Shown here: in pieces, positions 10,231 through 19,718 of the stretch
How positions within the stretch are numbered: the first letter of the stretch is position 1
Layout: each line of letters starts with the position of its first letter
Position numbers and translations under genes: made by a program
Notes under the pieces: model-generated
The model's input: only the letters and a program-made list of their open reading frames with translations
Told to the model about the DNA's origin: nothing
Databases searched by the model: none
NCBI GenBank assembly: GCA_030323885.1
Contig: CM059188.1
Location: 113,254,776-113,318,775, forward strand
DNA from: Branchipolynoe longqiensis
Taxonomy: Eukaryota > Annelida > Polychaeta > Phyllodocida > Polynoidae
DNA: 64,000 nucleotides
Reading direction: 5' to 3'

Positions 10231-10582
10231 TTAAAGTTGCATAGTCCGATGGTTTTGAGTTTCTCTCATTTTCTGAGATAAAAATATTAGGTTGTTCATT
10301 ATAATGTACCTTACTTTAGTTTGAAGTAACTTTTATTTTAAATCGCTAACTTTTGAGATATTTGAAATGGAAACATGCTAAATTAATGTTGGCAAGCTTG
10401 CCAAAACTCTAACACCATAGGCTTCTGCAGTAACAGGTTCTATTAATTGACTCAGTAGTCCCTCCCATGTGCCGGTAAATGCTTAATAAGTGCATCAGTA
10501 TCTAAGGTAGATATGTAGAATCAAATCTAGATAATTGTTTTGGTTTTGAAAATGTTGTTTTCATCGGACTGTGCAGCTTTAA
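10231..10582 (+). mobile_element. MITE E (TTAA-flanked)
   Basis: Complete copy. TTAA at 10231-10234 and 10579-10582 flanks AGTTGCATAGTCCGATGG ... CATCGGACTGTGCAGCT. Confidence 0.92.
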
Positions 10583-10985
10583 GCAAAGCATTATAAACGT
10601 GGAGCAGAGGAAGTAACCTAGTAACCAAACAGCTATTTGCTGGCATTATTTTGCTTGATTTATCTGGCTTATAATTAATTAACTTTCATTTGGACTGCTT
10701 TATCATTTGACAATAAGCGATGGAGCATCCGCTTTGTCCTGTGAAACTTCCTCCTGAATCTGAGTCCACGTGACCGAGCTCCATCAGTGACGTCATAGTG
10801 TGTTCCATGGTCATGTTGAGAATGTGTCCAACAGGGACACAAGTTTATTCTATTCCAGGACACCAAAGGCAGATAGTTATGTGAAGTGTAGTATTGGAAT
10901 TGGAACACATCTGTCTAAGTTTATTATTTACATTTCTTTTCAATCAATATTTATTTCATGACATGCATAAATTGTTTTATTAACA
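10583..10985. other. single-copy-like sequence with CRE and E-box
   Basis: No repeat recognised. A palindromic E-box CACGTG (10767-10772) and a full CRE TGACGTCA (10788-10795) lie 15 bp apart in a short GC-richer patch. This is promoter-like but unsupported by any nearby gene. Confidence 0.35.
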
Positions 10986-11792
10986 CATTCGCTATGATGA
11001 TTGATGCATGGAGTGGAGTGTGAGTTAGTACCTACTGTAATTGTATTAGTTTCCATAGTGAGGTTATTTAGTAACTAAAGTAACACTAATAGTATTAGTA
11101 CATAGAGTGGAGGGTGATTTAGTAACTACTGTAATTGTATTGGTTTACATAGTGAGGTTATTTAGTAATTACAGTAATACTAATAGTACTAGTACATAGA
11201 GCGGAGGGTGATTTAGTAACTACTCTAATTGTATTAGTTTAAATAGTGAGGTTATTTAGTAATTACAGTAATACTAATAGTATTAGTACATAGAGTGAAG
11301 AGTGATTTAGTAACTACTGTAATTGTATTAGTTTACATAGTGAGGTTATTTAGTAATTACAGTAATACTAATAGTACTAGTACATAGAGTGGAGGGTGAT
11401 TTAGTAACTACTGTAATTGTATTAGTTTAAATAGTGAGGTTATTTAGTAAGTACAGTACTACTAATAGTATTAGTACATAGAGTGAAGGGTGATTTAGTA
11501 ACTACTGTAATTTTATTAGTTTAAATAGTGAGGCTATTTAGTAAGTACAGTAATACTATTAGTAAATAATAGTATTAGTACATAGAGTGGAGGGTGATTT
11601 AGTAACTACTGTAATTTTATTAGTTTAAATAGTGAGGTTATTTAGTAAGTACAGTAATACTAATAGTAAATAATAGTATTACTACATAGAGTGAAGGGTG
11701 ATTTGGTAACTACTGTATTAGTGTTTGTGCATAGAGCGGCTGATGATGTACTAACTACAACAATTGTATATGTAATTAAAATAGAGGGTAAA
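10985..11792. repeat. ~95-bp minisatellite, left part
   Basis: Units contain CATAGAGTGGAGGGTGATTT, AGTAACTACTGTAATTGTAT and TAGTGAGGTTATTTAGTAA at a spacing of ~92-105 bp (starts near 11101, 11197, 11288, 11384, 11476, 11581, 11684). The array continues after the LTR element at 11797-12300. Confidence 0.92.
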
Positions 11793-11796
11793 TTAG

Positions 11797-12300
11797 TGTA
11801 GTGGTCTGCACTGACCTCTCAGGCCAGTAACCACATAGACAGGTAGGCGTGGGGAGTGTTTAGATATCAGGGAGCCTAGGTGGTGTAATGGTTAGCACAC
11901 TGGCCCGGAATGCAGAGAGATGTGGGTTCGAGTCCCGCTCTAGGCGCAGTATTTCCCATTTTCATCACCCCCACGACACTGGTTGCCGTGATCAGGATCC
12001 TGTACAAGCTACACGCTGTATGGTTGTTGAACCTACCCTGTGTATGTATGTGTTAGTGCATTGCCTGTATGTATGTAATTGTAAGCATTACAAGACTTAC
12101 AATTCCAGGGGGGACGAGTGTAGTGGTCTGCACTGACCTCTCAGGCCAGTAACCACATAGACAGGTAGGCGTGGGGAGTGTTTAGATATCAGGGAGCCTA
12201 GGTGGTGTAATGGTTAGCACACTGGCCCGGAATGCAGAGAGATGTGGGTTCGAGTCCCGCTCTAGGCGCAATAATTCCCATTTTCATCACCCCCATGACA
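11797..12300 (+). mobile_element. tRNA-LTR TRIM element, copy 1 (complete, 504 bp)
   Basis: Two direct repeats of 182 bp (11797-11978, 12119-12300), nearly identical, each starting TGTAGTGG and ending GACA, surround a 140-bp internal region. The internal region begins, 1 nt after the 5' repeat, with TGGTTGCCGTGATCAGGAT, a one-to-two-mismatch version of the tRNA-His-complementary primer site seen in copy 2. It ends with the purine tract AGGGGGGACGAG directly before the 3' repeat. The 4-bp target duplication TTAG is at 11793-11796 and 12301-12304. No protein is encoded. Structure is that of a terminal-repeat retrotransposon in miniature; it needs proteins in trans. Confidence 0.88.
11874..11945 (+). 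other. tRNA-like sequence inside the 5' LTR
   Basis: 72 nt with acceptor arms GCCTAGG/TCTAGGC (7 pairs, one wobble), a D-arm region GTGTAATGGTTAGCAC and a T arm GTGGG-TTCGAGT-CCCGC containing the B box GGTTCGAGTCC. The anticodon stem does not pair well. TTTT ~13 nt downstream could stop Pol III. It looks like a tRNA-derived Pol III promoter captured by the LTR, not a functional tRNA gene. The 3' LTR carries the same sequence. Confidence 0.75.
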
Positions 12301-13965
12301 TTAGTAACTACTGTAATAGTGTTTGTGCATAGAGCGGCTGATGATGTACTAACTACAACAATTGTATATGTCATTAGAATAGAGGGTAAATTAGTAACTA
12401 CTGTAATAGTCTTTGTGCATAGAGTGGAGGGTGATTTAGTAACTACTGTAATTTTATTACTATTAGTCCTTAGAATAGAGGGTAATTTTGTAACTACTGT
12501 AATAGTGTGTTTGTGCATAGAGTGGAGGGTGATTTCGTAACTACTGTAATTGTTTTACTATTAGTCCTTAGAATAGAATAGAGGGTAAATTAGTAACTAC
12601 TGTAATAGTGTGTGTGCATAGAGTGGAGGATGAGTTGGTAACTACTGTAATTGTCTTACTATTAGTCCTTAGAATAGAGGGTAATTTAGTAACTACTGTA
12701 ATAGTGTGTGCAGAGAGTGGAGGGTGATTGACTAACTACTGTAATTGTATTACTATTGGTCCTTAGAATAGAGGTTAAATTAGTACCTACTGTAATAGTG
12801 TTTGTGCATAGAGTGGAGGGTGATTTAGTAACTACTGTAATTGTATTACTATTAGTCCTTAGAATAGAGGATAAATTAGAACCTACTGTAATAGTGTTTG
12901 TGCTTAGAGTGGAGGGTGATTTAGTAACTACTGTAATTGTATTACTATTAATCTTTAGAATAGAGGATAAATTAGAAACTACTGTAATAGTGTGTGCATA
13001 GAGTGGAGGGTGATTTAGTAACTACTGTAATTGTATTACTATTAGTCCTTAGAATAGATGGTAATTTAGTAACTACTGTAATAGTGTGTGCATAGAGTGG
13101 AGGGTGATTTAGTAACTACTGTAATTGTATTACTATTAATCCTTAGAATAGAGGATACATTAGAAACTACTGTAATAGTGTGTGCATAGAGTGGAGGGTG
13201 ATTTAGTAACTACTGTAATTGTATTACTATTAGTCATTAGAATAGAGGGTAATTTAGTAACTACTGTAATAGTGTGTGCATAGAGTGGAGGGTGATTTAC
13301 TAACTACTGTAATTGTATTACTATTAGTCCTTAGAATAGAGGGTAAATTAGTACCTACTGTAATAGTGTTTGTGCATAGAATGGAGGATGATTAAGTAAC
13401 TACTGTAATTGTATTACTATTAGTCCTTAGAATAGAGGGTAAATTAGTAACTACTGTAATAGTGTTTGTGCACAGAGTGGAGGGTGATTTAGTAACTACT
13501 GTAATTTTATTACTATTAGTCCTTAGAATAGAGGCTAAATTAGTAAATACTGTAATAGTGTGTGTGCATAGAGTGGAGGATGGTTTAGTAACTACTGTAA
13601 TTGTATTACTATTAGTCCTTAGAATAGAGGGTAAATTAGTAACTACTGTAATAGTGTTTGTGCATAGAGTGGAGGGTGATTTAGTAACTACTGTATTTGT
13701 ATTACTATTAGTCCTTAGAATAGAGGCTAAATTAGTAACTACTGTAATAGTGTGTGTGCATAGAGTGGAGGATGGTTTAGTAACTACTCTAATTGTATTA
13801 CTATTAGTCCTTAGAATAGAGGGTAAATTAGAAACTACTGTAATAGTGTTTGTGCATAGAGTGGAGGGTGATTTGGTAACTACTGTAATTGAATTAGTCC
13901 TTAGAATAGAGTGTAGATTAGTAACTACTGTAATTCTATTAGTACACAGGTCGGAGGGTAGTTTA
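12301..13965. repeat. ~95-bp minisatellite, right part
   Basis: Continuation of the array before the LTR element. Here the units alternate GTGCATAGAGTGGAGGGTGA with ATTACTATTAGTCCTTAGAA and TAGAGGGTAAATTAGTAACT. Open frames of LVTTVIVxVHRVEG type on the plus strand are translated repeats. Confidence 0.93.
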
Positions 13966-14034
13966 ATAACTCCTATAACAGTACTGTCAAACCTGGATGG
14001 CCTTAGCTTGGAAATGCCAGGTATACTGACACAA

Positions 14035-14304
14035 CTGTAATCCTATTTATGCATGGCGGCAGTGGAGATTACTGTAGACAGTGTGTGTGAGCTTAGTGTG
14101 GAGATAGGCAGACCCCCCCCCCTCCACCCCCCACCCCCACCCCCACCATCAGCTTTTCCTGGTAGCTATTCGGCCTACACAGTAAATTACTACTTCATTT
14201 ACAAGCACACAAAGCTAATGTGTTAATGCCAATGAGATAAGTCCTGTATCAGTTGGCTGTTGCTTATCCGCTGGGACCAGAGGGAAGTGGTAGTAATATA
14301 GTAA
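14035..14304. other. spacer with C-rich tract
   Basis: Poly-C/CCACC tract at ~14115-14150; otherwise no feature seen. The stretch GAGGGAAGTGGTAGTAAT at ~14280 is the first half of a module whose uninterrupted form is at ~16155-16190. Confidence 0.5.
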
Positions 14305-14308
14305 GTAA

Positions 14309-14421
14309 TGTTGTGGGGGGGTGATGACAATGGGAAATATTGCACCTAGAGCGGGACTTGAACCCACATCTCTTTGGATTCCGGGCCAGTGTGCTAAATA
14401 TTACACCACTTAGGCTTCCAA

Positions 14422-14452
<31 letters not shown>

Positions 14453-15057
14453 GATACAGGCAATGCACTTACATATACATTAACAGGGTAGGTACAACAA
14501 GTATACAGTGCATAGCTTGTACAGGATCCTGGTCACGGCACCAGTCTCATGGGGGTGATGCAAATGGGAAATATTGCACCTAGAGCGGGACTTGAACCCA
14601 CATCTCTTTGCATTCCGGGCCAGTGTGCTAAACATTACACCACCCAGGCTCCCTGATATCGCCATACTACCTATGCCGTCTTTCTATGCGGGTCCTTGCC
14701 TGAGAGATCAGTGCGGACCACTACACTCGTTCCTCTGGAATTGTAAGTCTTTTAATGCTTACAATTACATACATACATACATAGATACAGGCAATGCACT
14801 TACATATACATAAACAGGGTAGGTACAACAAGTATACAGTGCATAGCTTGTACAGGATCCTGGTCACGGAACCAGTCTCATGGGGGTGATGCAAATGGGA
14901 AATATTGCACCTAGAGCGGGACTCAAACCCACATCTCCTTTAATTCCGGGCCAGTGTGCAAACCATTACACCACCTAGGCTCCCTGATATCAGCACACTA
15001 CCCACGCCTACCTGTCTATGCGGCTCCTTGCCTGAGAGGTCAGTGCAGACCACTACA
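14309..15057 (-). mobile_element. tRNA-LTR TRIM element, copy 2 (three LTRs)
   Basis: Minus-strand element. The 5' LTR is 14876-15057, internal 14726-14875, middle LTR 14545-14725, second internal 14420-14544, and a truncated 3' LTR 14309-14419 that has lost its U3-like part and the purine tract. The primer-binding site read on the minus strand is TGGTGCCGTGACCAGGATC (14526-14543), whose first 12 nt match the complement of the animal tRNA-His 3' end as I recall it. The target duplication GTAA is at 14305-14308 and 15058-15061. A tandem LTR-internal-LTR-internal-LTR form can arise by recombination between copies. Confidence 0.85.
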
Positions 15058-15152
15058 GTAATAACCAGTCCTTAAAGCTGCATAGTCCGATGAAAATATA
15101 GAATTTTCAAAACCAGAATAATTGTCTAGATTTGATTCTACATATTTAACAC

Positions 15153-15439
15153 TCGAAGAGTTCAGGCGCAAATACCTCCTGTAAACGCCAATCCACAAAT
15201 GTAGTTTAAATAAGAGATTTTTACCTGAAAATAATTGTAATTCTCACTAATTCCACTTTTCTTATGATCACATGATTATGGAGCAATGCACAAAGTTGCT
15301 AGGACGTAAAACAACAACAAACAAACAAATTGCACAAAAAAGTAGGAATTACAAACAAAAATTGTGAAAGTTTTCATTGCAATGTTTAGCTAAATTTTTG
15401 GTTTGGTGTTCATGGGGCTTTTGCACCTGACCTCTTCAT
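15153..15439. mobile_element. MITE F, copy 1, nested
   Basis: Inverted ends GAAGAGTTCAGGCGCAAA and TTTGCACCTGACCTCTTC, with inner TGTAAACGCCAATC against GGTTTGGTGTTCATG. Sits inside MITE E. A second copy is at 56130-56366. Carries a 36-bp SINE tail insertion. Confidence 0.88.
15295..15330 (+). mobile_element. 36-bp SINE-1 tail insertion with TSD
   Basis: Only GTTGCTAGGACGTAAAACAA plus the ACAACAAAC tail is inserted, flanked by the 8-bp duplication TGCACAAA (15287-15294, 15331-15338). The other MITE F copy reads GCAATGAACAAAAGAGTAGG at this place, with no insertion. An extreme 5'-truncated retrotransposition. Confidence 0.9.
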
Positions 15440-15805
15440 TTGTCACCACACAGAAGGGAATACTGAGGCAATTGAATAGAACCTGTTACTGCAGAAGCTT
15501 TATAGGGGTTAGAGTTTTGGCATGCATGCCAAAATTAATTTTTTCATGTTTGCACTTCAAATATCTCAAAAGTTAGCCACTTAAAATGAAAGTTACTTCA
15601 AGCTTAAGTAAGGTACATTATAACGATCAACATAATGTATTTATCTCAGAAAATGTCAGAAAGTCAAAACCATCGGACTATGCAACTTTAACCACGCATT
15701 GCGCATGTCATCTGAGGGAGGGTGGGGGAGGTCTGCTTGCAGGGCTGTACAGATGTGTGGTTTGCTGCGTGAACTGCTCTATGGATTGTATAAGCAGGTA
15801 TATCT

Positions 15806-16153
15806 GGTTGGTTGTTGGAGTTTTACGCCATGGCAACATCTAAGGTCATATCAGGGCGGATACTGATTTGTGACAGTGCACACTGATGGCGACTTTTATG
15901 TAGTGCTGTCCCACTTGGACATCAGGACCTGATATCCCACTCAGACACATTATCCTGACACTGCACCAACCAGTCCTTGCCTTTTCCTAATAATGCCGAG
16001 CGCCTGCCTAGAAAAATTAGTAGAAAGCAACAAGTATACATTTTTAAAAGTCATTGCTTTGCCTCGACCAGAGTTCAAATCTGTGGATTCGAATCCCACG
16101 ATCTACCAAAATGGAAGATGAACGCTCAACTCATTCGGCCATCCCATCTGGTA
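15806..16153 (-). mobile_element. SINE-1, B-type head
   Basis: Full-length minus copy with an AACC-type tail and a ~10-bp internal insertion (AAATTAGTAG) near 16010. Head at the right end (CGGCCATCCCATCTGG). Confidence 0.9.
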
Positions 16154-16221
16154 CGAGGGAAGTGGTAGTAATAACCAGTTCTTAACCACGGATCACTGGT
16201 TCTATCCCACGCCTCCCTTGT

Positions 16222-16260
16222 CTCCCAGGGGGTGGGGAGGGGGGGGGGGGGGGGGGGGGT
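16222..16260. repeat. poly-G tract
   Basis: Interrupted then uninterrupted G run of over 20 bases inside the ~170-bp module; likely to vary in length. Confidence 0.9.
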
Positions 16261-16328
16261 CGGCTTGCAGGGCTGCACAGGAGTTTGCTTTGCTGCACAA
16301 GCTGCTCTATGGGTTGTATAATTAGGGA

Positions 16329-16389
16329 TGGTTGGTTAGTTGTTGGAGTTTTACATCCTGGCAACATCTAAGGTCATATCAGGACGGGA
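16329..16389 (-). mobile_element. SINE-1 3' fragment
   Basis: Tail and the last ~60 bp of SINE-1 (CCTGGCAACATCTAAGGTCA), followed by an ATT microsatellite and then SINE-2. Confidence 0.85.
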
Positions 16390-16411
16390 AATTATTATTA
16401 TTATTATTATT

Positions 16412-16709
16412 TTGTTTCTCTTGAAGATTTATACTGCCTAACATGGATAAGTCTGAATAGACTTGTTTTCACCATTAAGCTATAGAAAGCCCAAGCCTAC
16501 ACTTTTACTAACCCAAGGGGTTTTTAACCTCCAACACCACATAGACATGGTATGAGAGTAACTGGCCTTTGATGATGCTGTAAGTTATACACAGCAGTGG
16601 AAATCCAAATTGGCAGAGGTGGGGGGCACAGGGAATCGAACCACCGACCTTCAGATTAGGAGTCTGACCTAGAAAAAAGTCAGACACTCTAATCACTCCG
16701 CCAGAGAGA
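16412..16709 (-). mobile_element. SINE-2, full length (tRNA-Arg-like head)
   Basis: Reference copy. On the minus strand the head reads TCAGA-CTCCTAA-TCTGA, a 5-bp stem with a 7-nt loop whose central triplet is CCT, then GGTCGGTGGTTCGATTCCC with the B box. The body contains CACCTCTGCCAATTTGGATT and ends CAGACTTATCCATGTTAGGC, AGTATAAATCTTCAAGAGAA. The head therefore looks derived from tRNA-Arg(CCT). Confidence 0.88.
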
Positions 16710-17044
16710 ACACAAATGTAATAACCAGTTCTTAACCATGTGTCACAGGTTTTACCCTACACCCACCTTGTCTCAGGGAGTGTGTGTGTGTGTGTGCTTG
16801 CTTGCAGGGCTGCACAGGAGTTAGCTTTGCGGCATGAGCTACTCTATGAGCTACTCTATGGGTTGTATAAGCAGGGACTCTGAAAGCTTCCCAGGTGGCT
16901 GGATGGCTGTGTGTAGGAAGTAACTGCTACTGGGTGTCCTTGGATGCTGGCTAGATTAATGGAGTGTGTGTGGAGGGGTGGGAGGGGCGGGGTAGAGGGG
17001 GCCAGGTTGGAGAACTGTACAGGATGATGGGTTGTTTTAGCGGC

Positions 17045-18145
17045 TAATTAGAAAGATGTATGGAGCGGCACGCTCTCCTAGGGGCTGAGTAGAGGGTTGT
17101 ATAGGACTGAGGGCTCTCGTAGGGGCTGAGTAGAGGGTTGTATAGGACTGAGGGCTCTATTGGGGGCTGAGTACAGGGTTGTATAGGACTGACAGCTCTC
17201 CTAATATAGGAGGATATAGAGGGTTGTATAATCCTGAGGGTTATCCTAGGGTCTGCATAGAGGGGCTGAGAATAGGGTTGTATAGGACTGAGTGCTCTAT
17301 TGGGGCTGAGTATAGGTTGTATAGGACTGAGTGCTCTGTTGGGGCTGAGTGGACTGAGGGCTCTATTGGGGGCTAAATAGAGGGTTGTATAGGACTGAGG
17401 GCTCTGTTGGGGCTGCGTATAGGGTTGTATATGACTGAGGGCTCTATTGGGGGCTGAGTAGAGGGTTGTATATGACTGAGGGTTTTGTTGGGGGCTGAAT
17501 AGAGGGTTGTATAGGACTGAGGGCTCTGTTTGGGACTGAGGAGAGGGTTGTATAGGACTGAGGGCTCTGTTTGGGGCTGAGTAGAGGGTTGTATAGGACT
17601 GATGGCTCTGTTGGGGCTGCATATAGGGTTGTATATGACTGAGGGCTCTATTGGTGGATGAGGCTCGGGCTGAGGAGAGGGTTGTATAGGACTGAGGGCT
17701 CTGTTTGGGACTGAGGAGAGGGTTGTATAGGACTGATGGCTCTGTTGGGGCTGCGTATAGGGTTGTATATGACTGAGGGCTCTATTGGTGGCTGAGGAGA
17801 GGGTTGTATAGGACTGAGGGCTCTGTTTGGGACTGAGTAGAGGGTTGTGTAGGACTGATGGCTCTGTTGCGGACTAAGTGGAGGGTTGGATAGGATGAGG
17901 GCTCTATTAGGGGCTGAGTAGAGGGTTGTATAGGACAGAGGGCTCTGTTGGGGCTGAGTAGAGGGTTGTATATGACTCAGGGTTCTGTCGGGGGCTGAGT
18001 AGGGGTTTGTGTTGGACTGAGGGCTCCGTTGGGTCTGAGTAGAGGGGAGCCGAGTGCTCTATTGGGGGGGGGGGGTGTACTGGGTGAGTTGATGGCTGTA
18101 CGGTACTGATGACTCTATTGGGTCTGAATGGAGGGTTTTATAGGT
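17045..18145. repeat. ~40-bp minisatellite
   Basis: Units of GGGGCTGAGTAGAGGGTTGT and ATAGGACTGAGGGCTCTGTT, with many single-base and small length variants; about 25 units. Proline/serine-rich frames on the minus strand are translated repeats. Confidence 0.93.
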
Positions 18146-18343
18146 CAGCGCGTTCTTCTAACAGATTGGCTCTGCCCGCAACTGTGCGCACTATGCTTGA
18201 GATCTGCGTTGAGAACTGCGTAGGAGTGAAGCCGGAAGGTGCTCTGATTGGACTGAGCTCTCGTGTGTGGCGGGTCTAGCTGGTGGGGAGGGTGTGTGTG
18301 TGTGTGGGGGGGGGGGGTGAGATGAGTAAAAGGTAATAAATAC

Positions 18344-18688
18344 TAGGTTGGTTGGTTGTTGGAGTTTTACATCCTGGCAACATCTAAGGTCATATCATGA
18401 CGGGTATCGACTTGTGACAGTGCGCACTTATGGTGACTTTATAGTGCTGCCCCATTGGGAAATAAGGCCACCCGCACCATGACCAAATATCCCACTCAGT
18501 CACATTATCCTGACACTGAGCGAACCAGTCCTTGTGCTATCCTAGTAATGCCGTGCGCCAGGCTTGGAAGCGACAAGTATACATTTTTAAGTCATTGGTT
18601 TGACTCGACCAGGGTTCAAACCCACAAACTCATGGGTTCAGATCCCCCAATCTCCCAAAACAGGGGAGGGACGCTCAACGACGCTTAA
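18344..18688 (-). mobile_element. SINE-1, B-type head with duplicated loop
   Basis: Complete minus copy. The head contains an extra segment (AAACCCACAAACTCATGGGTTCAGA region) found also in copies at 38093, 47021, 53037 and 63750, so it defines a subtype. Confidence 0.9.
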
Positions 18689-18689
18689 C

Positions 18690-19718
18690 TAAGCCCAAAA
18701 TACCACACAATGGGCATTTTTTTAACACACTGTAATAAAAATTGAAAAATTATTACTGGGTGTTGGCTTTTCTTAGGAAACTCCCTACTTTTGTATAGTG
18801 TAGATTTTAAGATGGAGGTAAATTTCAACTTCCAACTTAGAATGCGGATATTACCCGACCGGTATCTGTTGGATGAGCAGATTTAACTGCAGTGCATATA
18901 GGTAATAGTCAGTGATTATGATGCCTCACCATCTAAGAGACAAAGTGATTTGTAAAATCCACTTTTAAAATGATTTCACTGATTAAATAGGACAAGGAGT
19001 TACTTTTTACAGATTACTCAATAAATCCATACAATATAACATTGCTATGACCAGTATGGTTCAGTTACCGCTTCACACATACATTTACATCAATAGCTAA
19101 TAATTAAGTCATAGGTTACACAGTGCCCTATAATGTAATAGGAAGTGGTCACAGCTCAATCAATGTTGCAGGCATTTATAATGGCTTCAGTTGTTGCTTA
19201 ATATAACCTAAGCTTGACCCAGATGAGAACTTGTCATAACCATTCTTTAAATAGTTTGAGTACAGGATAAATTTGCTGTCACTCATGTGAAGCAAAAATG
19301 GGAATTAGAACGATTACCTTCAATTCATTTAGAAACGTTAGACAAGGCCATAAATGGACGAAAGCATAGACTATGGGTGCCGATAAGCATATACCATGGG
19401 TGACATGAGGTGCCACAATAGGTAAGGGCAAGTGTTTCTAATAACCATAGGTATGCATCGTTCTGGTAATATACCTGGTTCCAGTATTTGTTAACGTGAT
19501 ACAGATACCACTGGCCAATGCACATGAAATACAAAGATGCTTTATCTATATTGGGGCACAAATATGATAGTTTGGTGCAAAGGGGCACAGACATCACATG
19601 TGTACATAAGAACAGATGTCCTGTGCAGAAACAGGGACTCTGACCTGGTAGTAAAACATACCAAGAGCAGATTGAGGTATGACTACACATTCTGTGCTGA
19701 CACACACAAAATCAGGAT
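18690..19718. other. unannotated AT-rich stretch
   Basis: About 1 kb with no repeat or coding signal that I recognise. The open frame at 19325-19705 (minus) lacks domain-like composition. Confidence 0.4.

Larger units (their letters stand above)
15072..15691 (-). mobile_element. MITE E carrying nested MITE F
   Basis: TTAA at 15072-15075 and 15688-15691. The ends are AGCTGCATAGTCCGATG and CATCGGACTATGCAACT. The sister modules read CAGTTCTTAACCA without the element, which demonstrates insertion at TTAA with duplication of TTAA. Interrupted by MITE F at 15153-15439. Confidence 0.93.
15058..16880 (+). repeat. three-copy ~170-bp module split by insertions
   Basis: The module GTAATAACCAGTTCTTAACC ... 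GCTTGCAGGGCTGCACAGGA ... CTCTATGGGTTGTATAAGCA occurs at 15058-15071 plus 15692-15803, at 16165-16328 and at 16717-16876. The uninterrupted copies give empty-site references for MITE E and for the LTR element in copy 1. Confidence 0.8.

Noticed and set aside
11874..11945. tRNA gene
   Set aside because: Acceptor and T arms pair, but the anticodon stem does not and the unit is inside an LTR repeated at other loci.
12198..14040. Frames with repeated LVTTVIVFVHRVEG
   Set aside because: Translation of the ~95-bp minisatellite; no start context and the same motif appears on both strands.
19325..19705. 126-residue minus frame
   Set aside because: Cysteine-rich composition without a recognisable domain, start context or splice signals.
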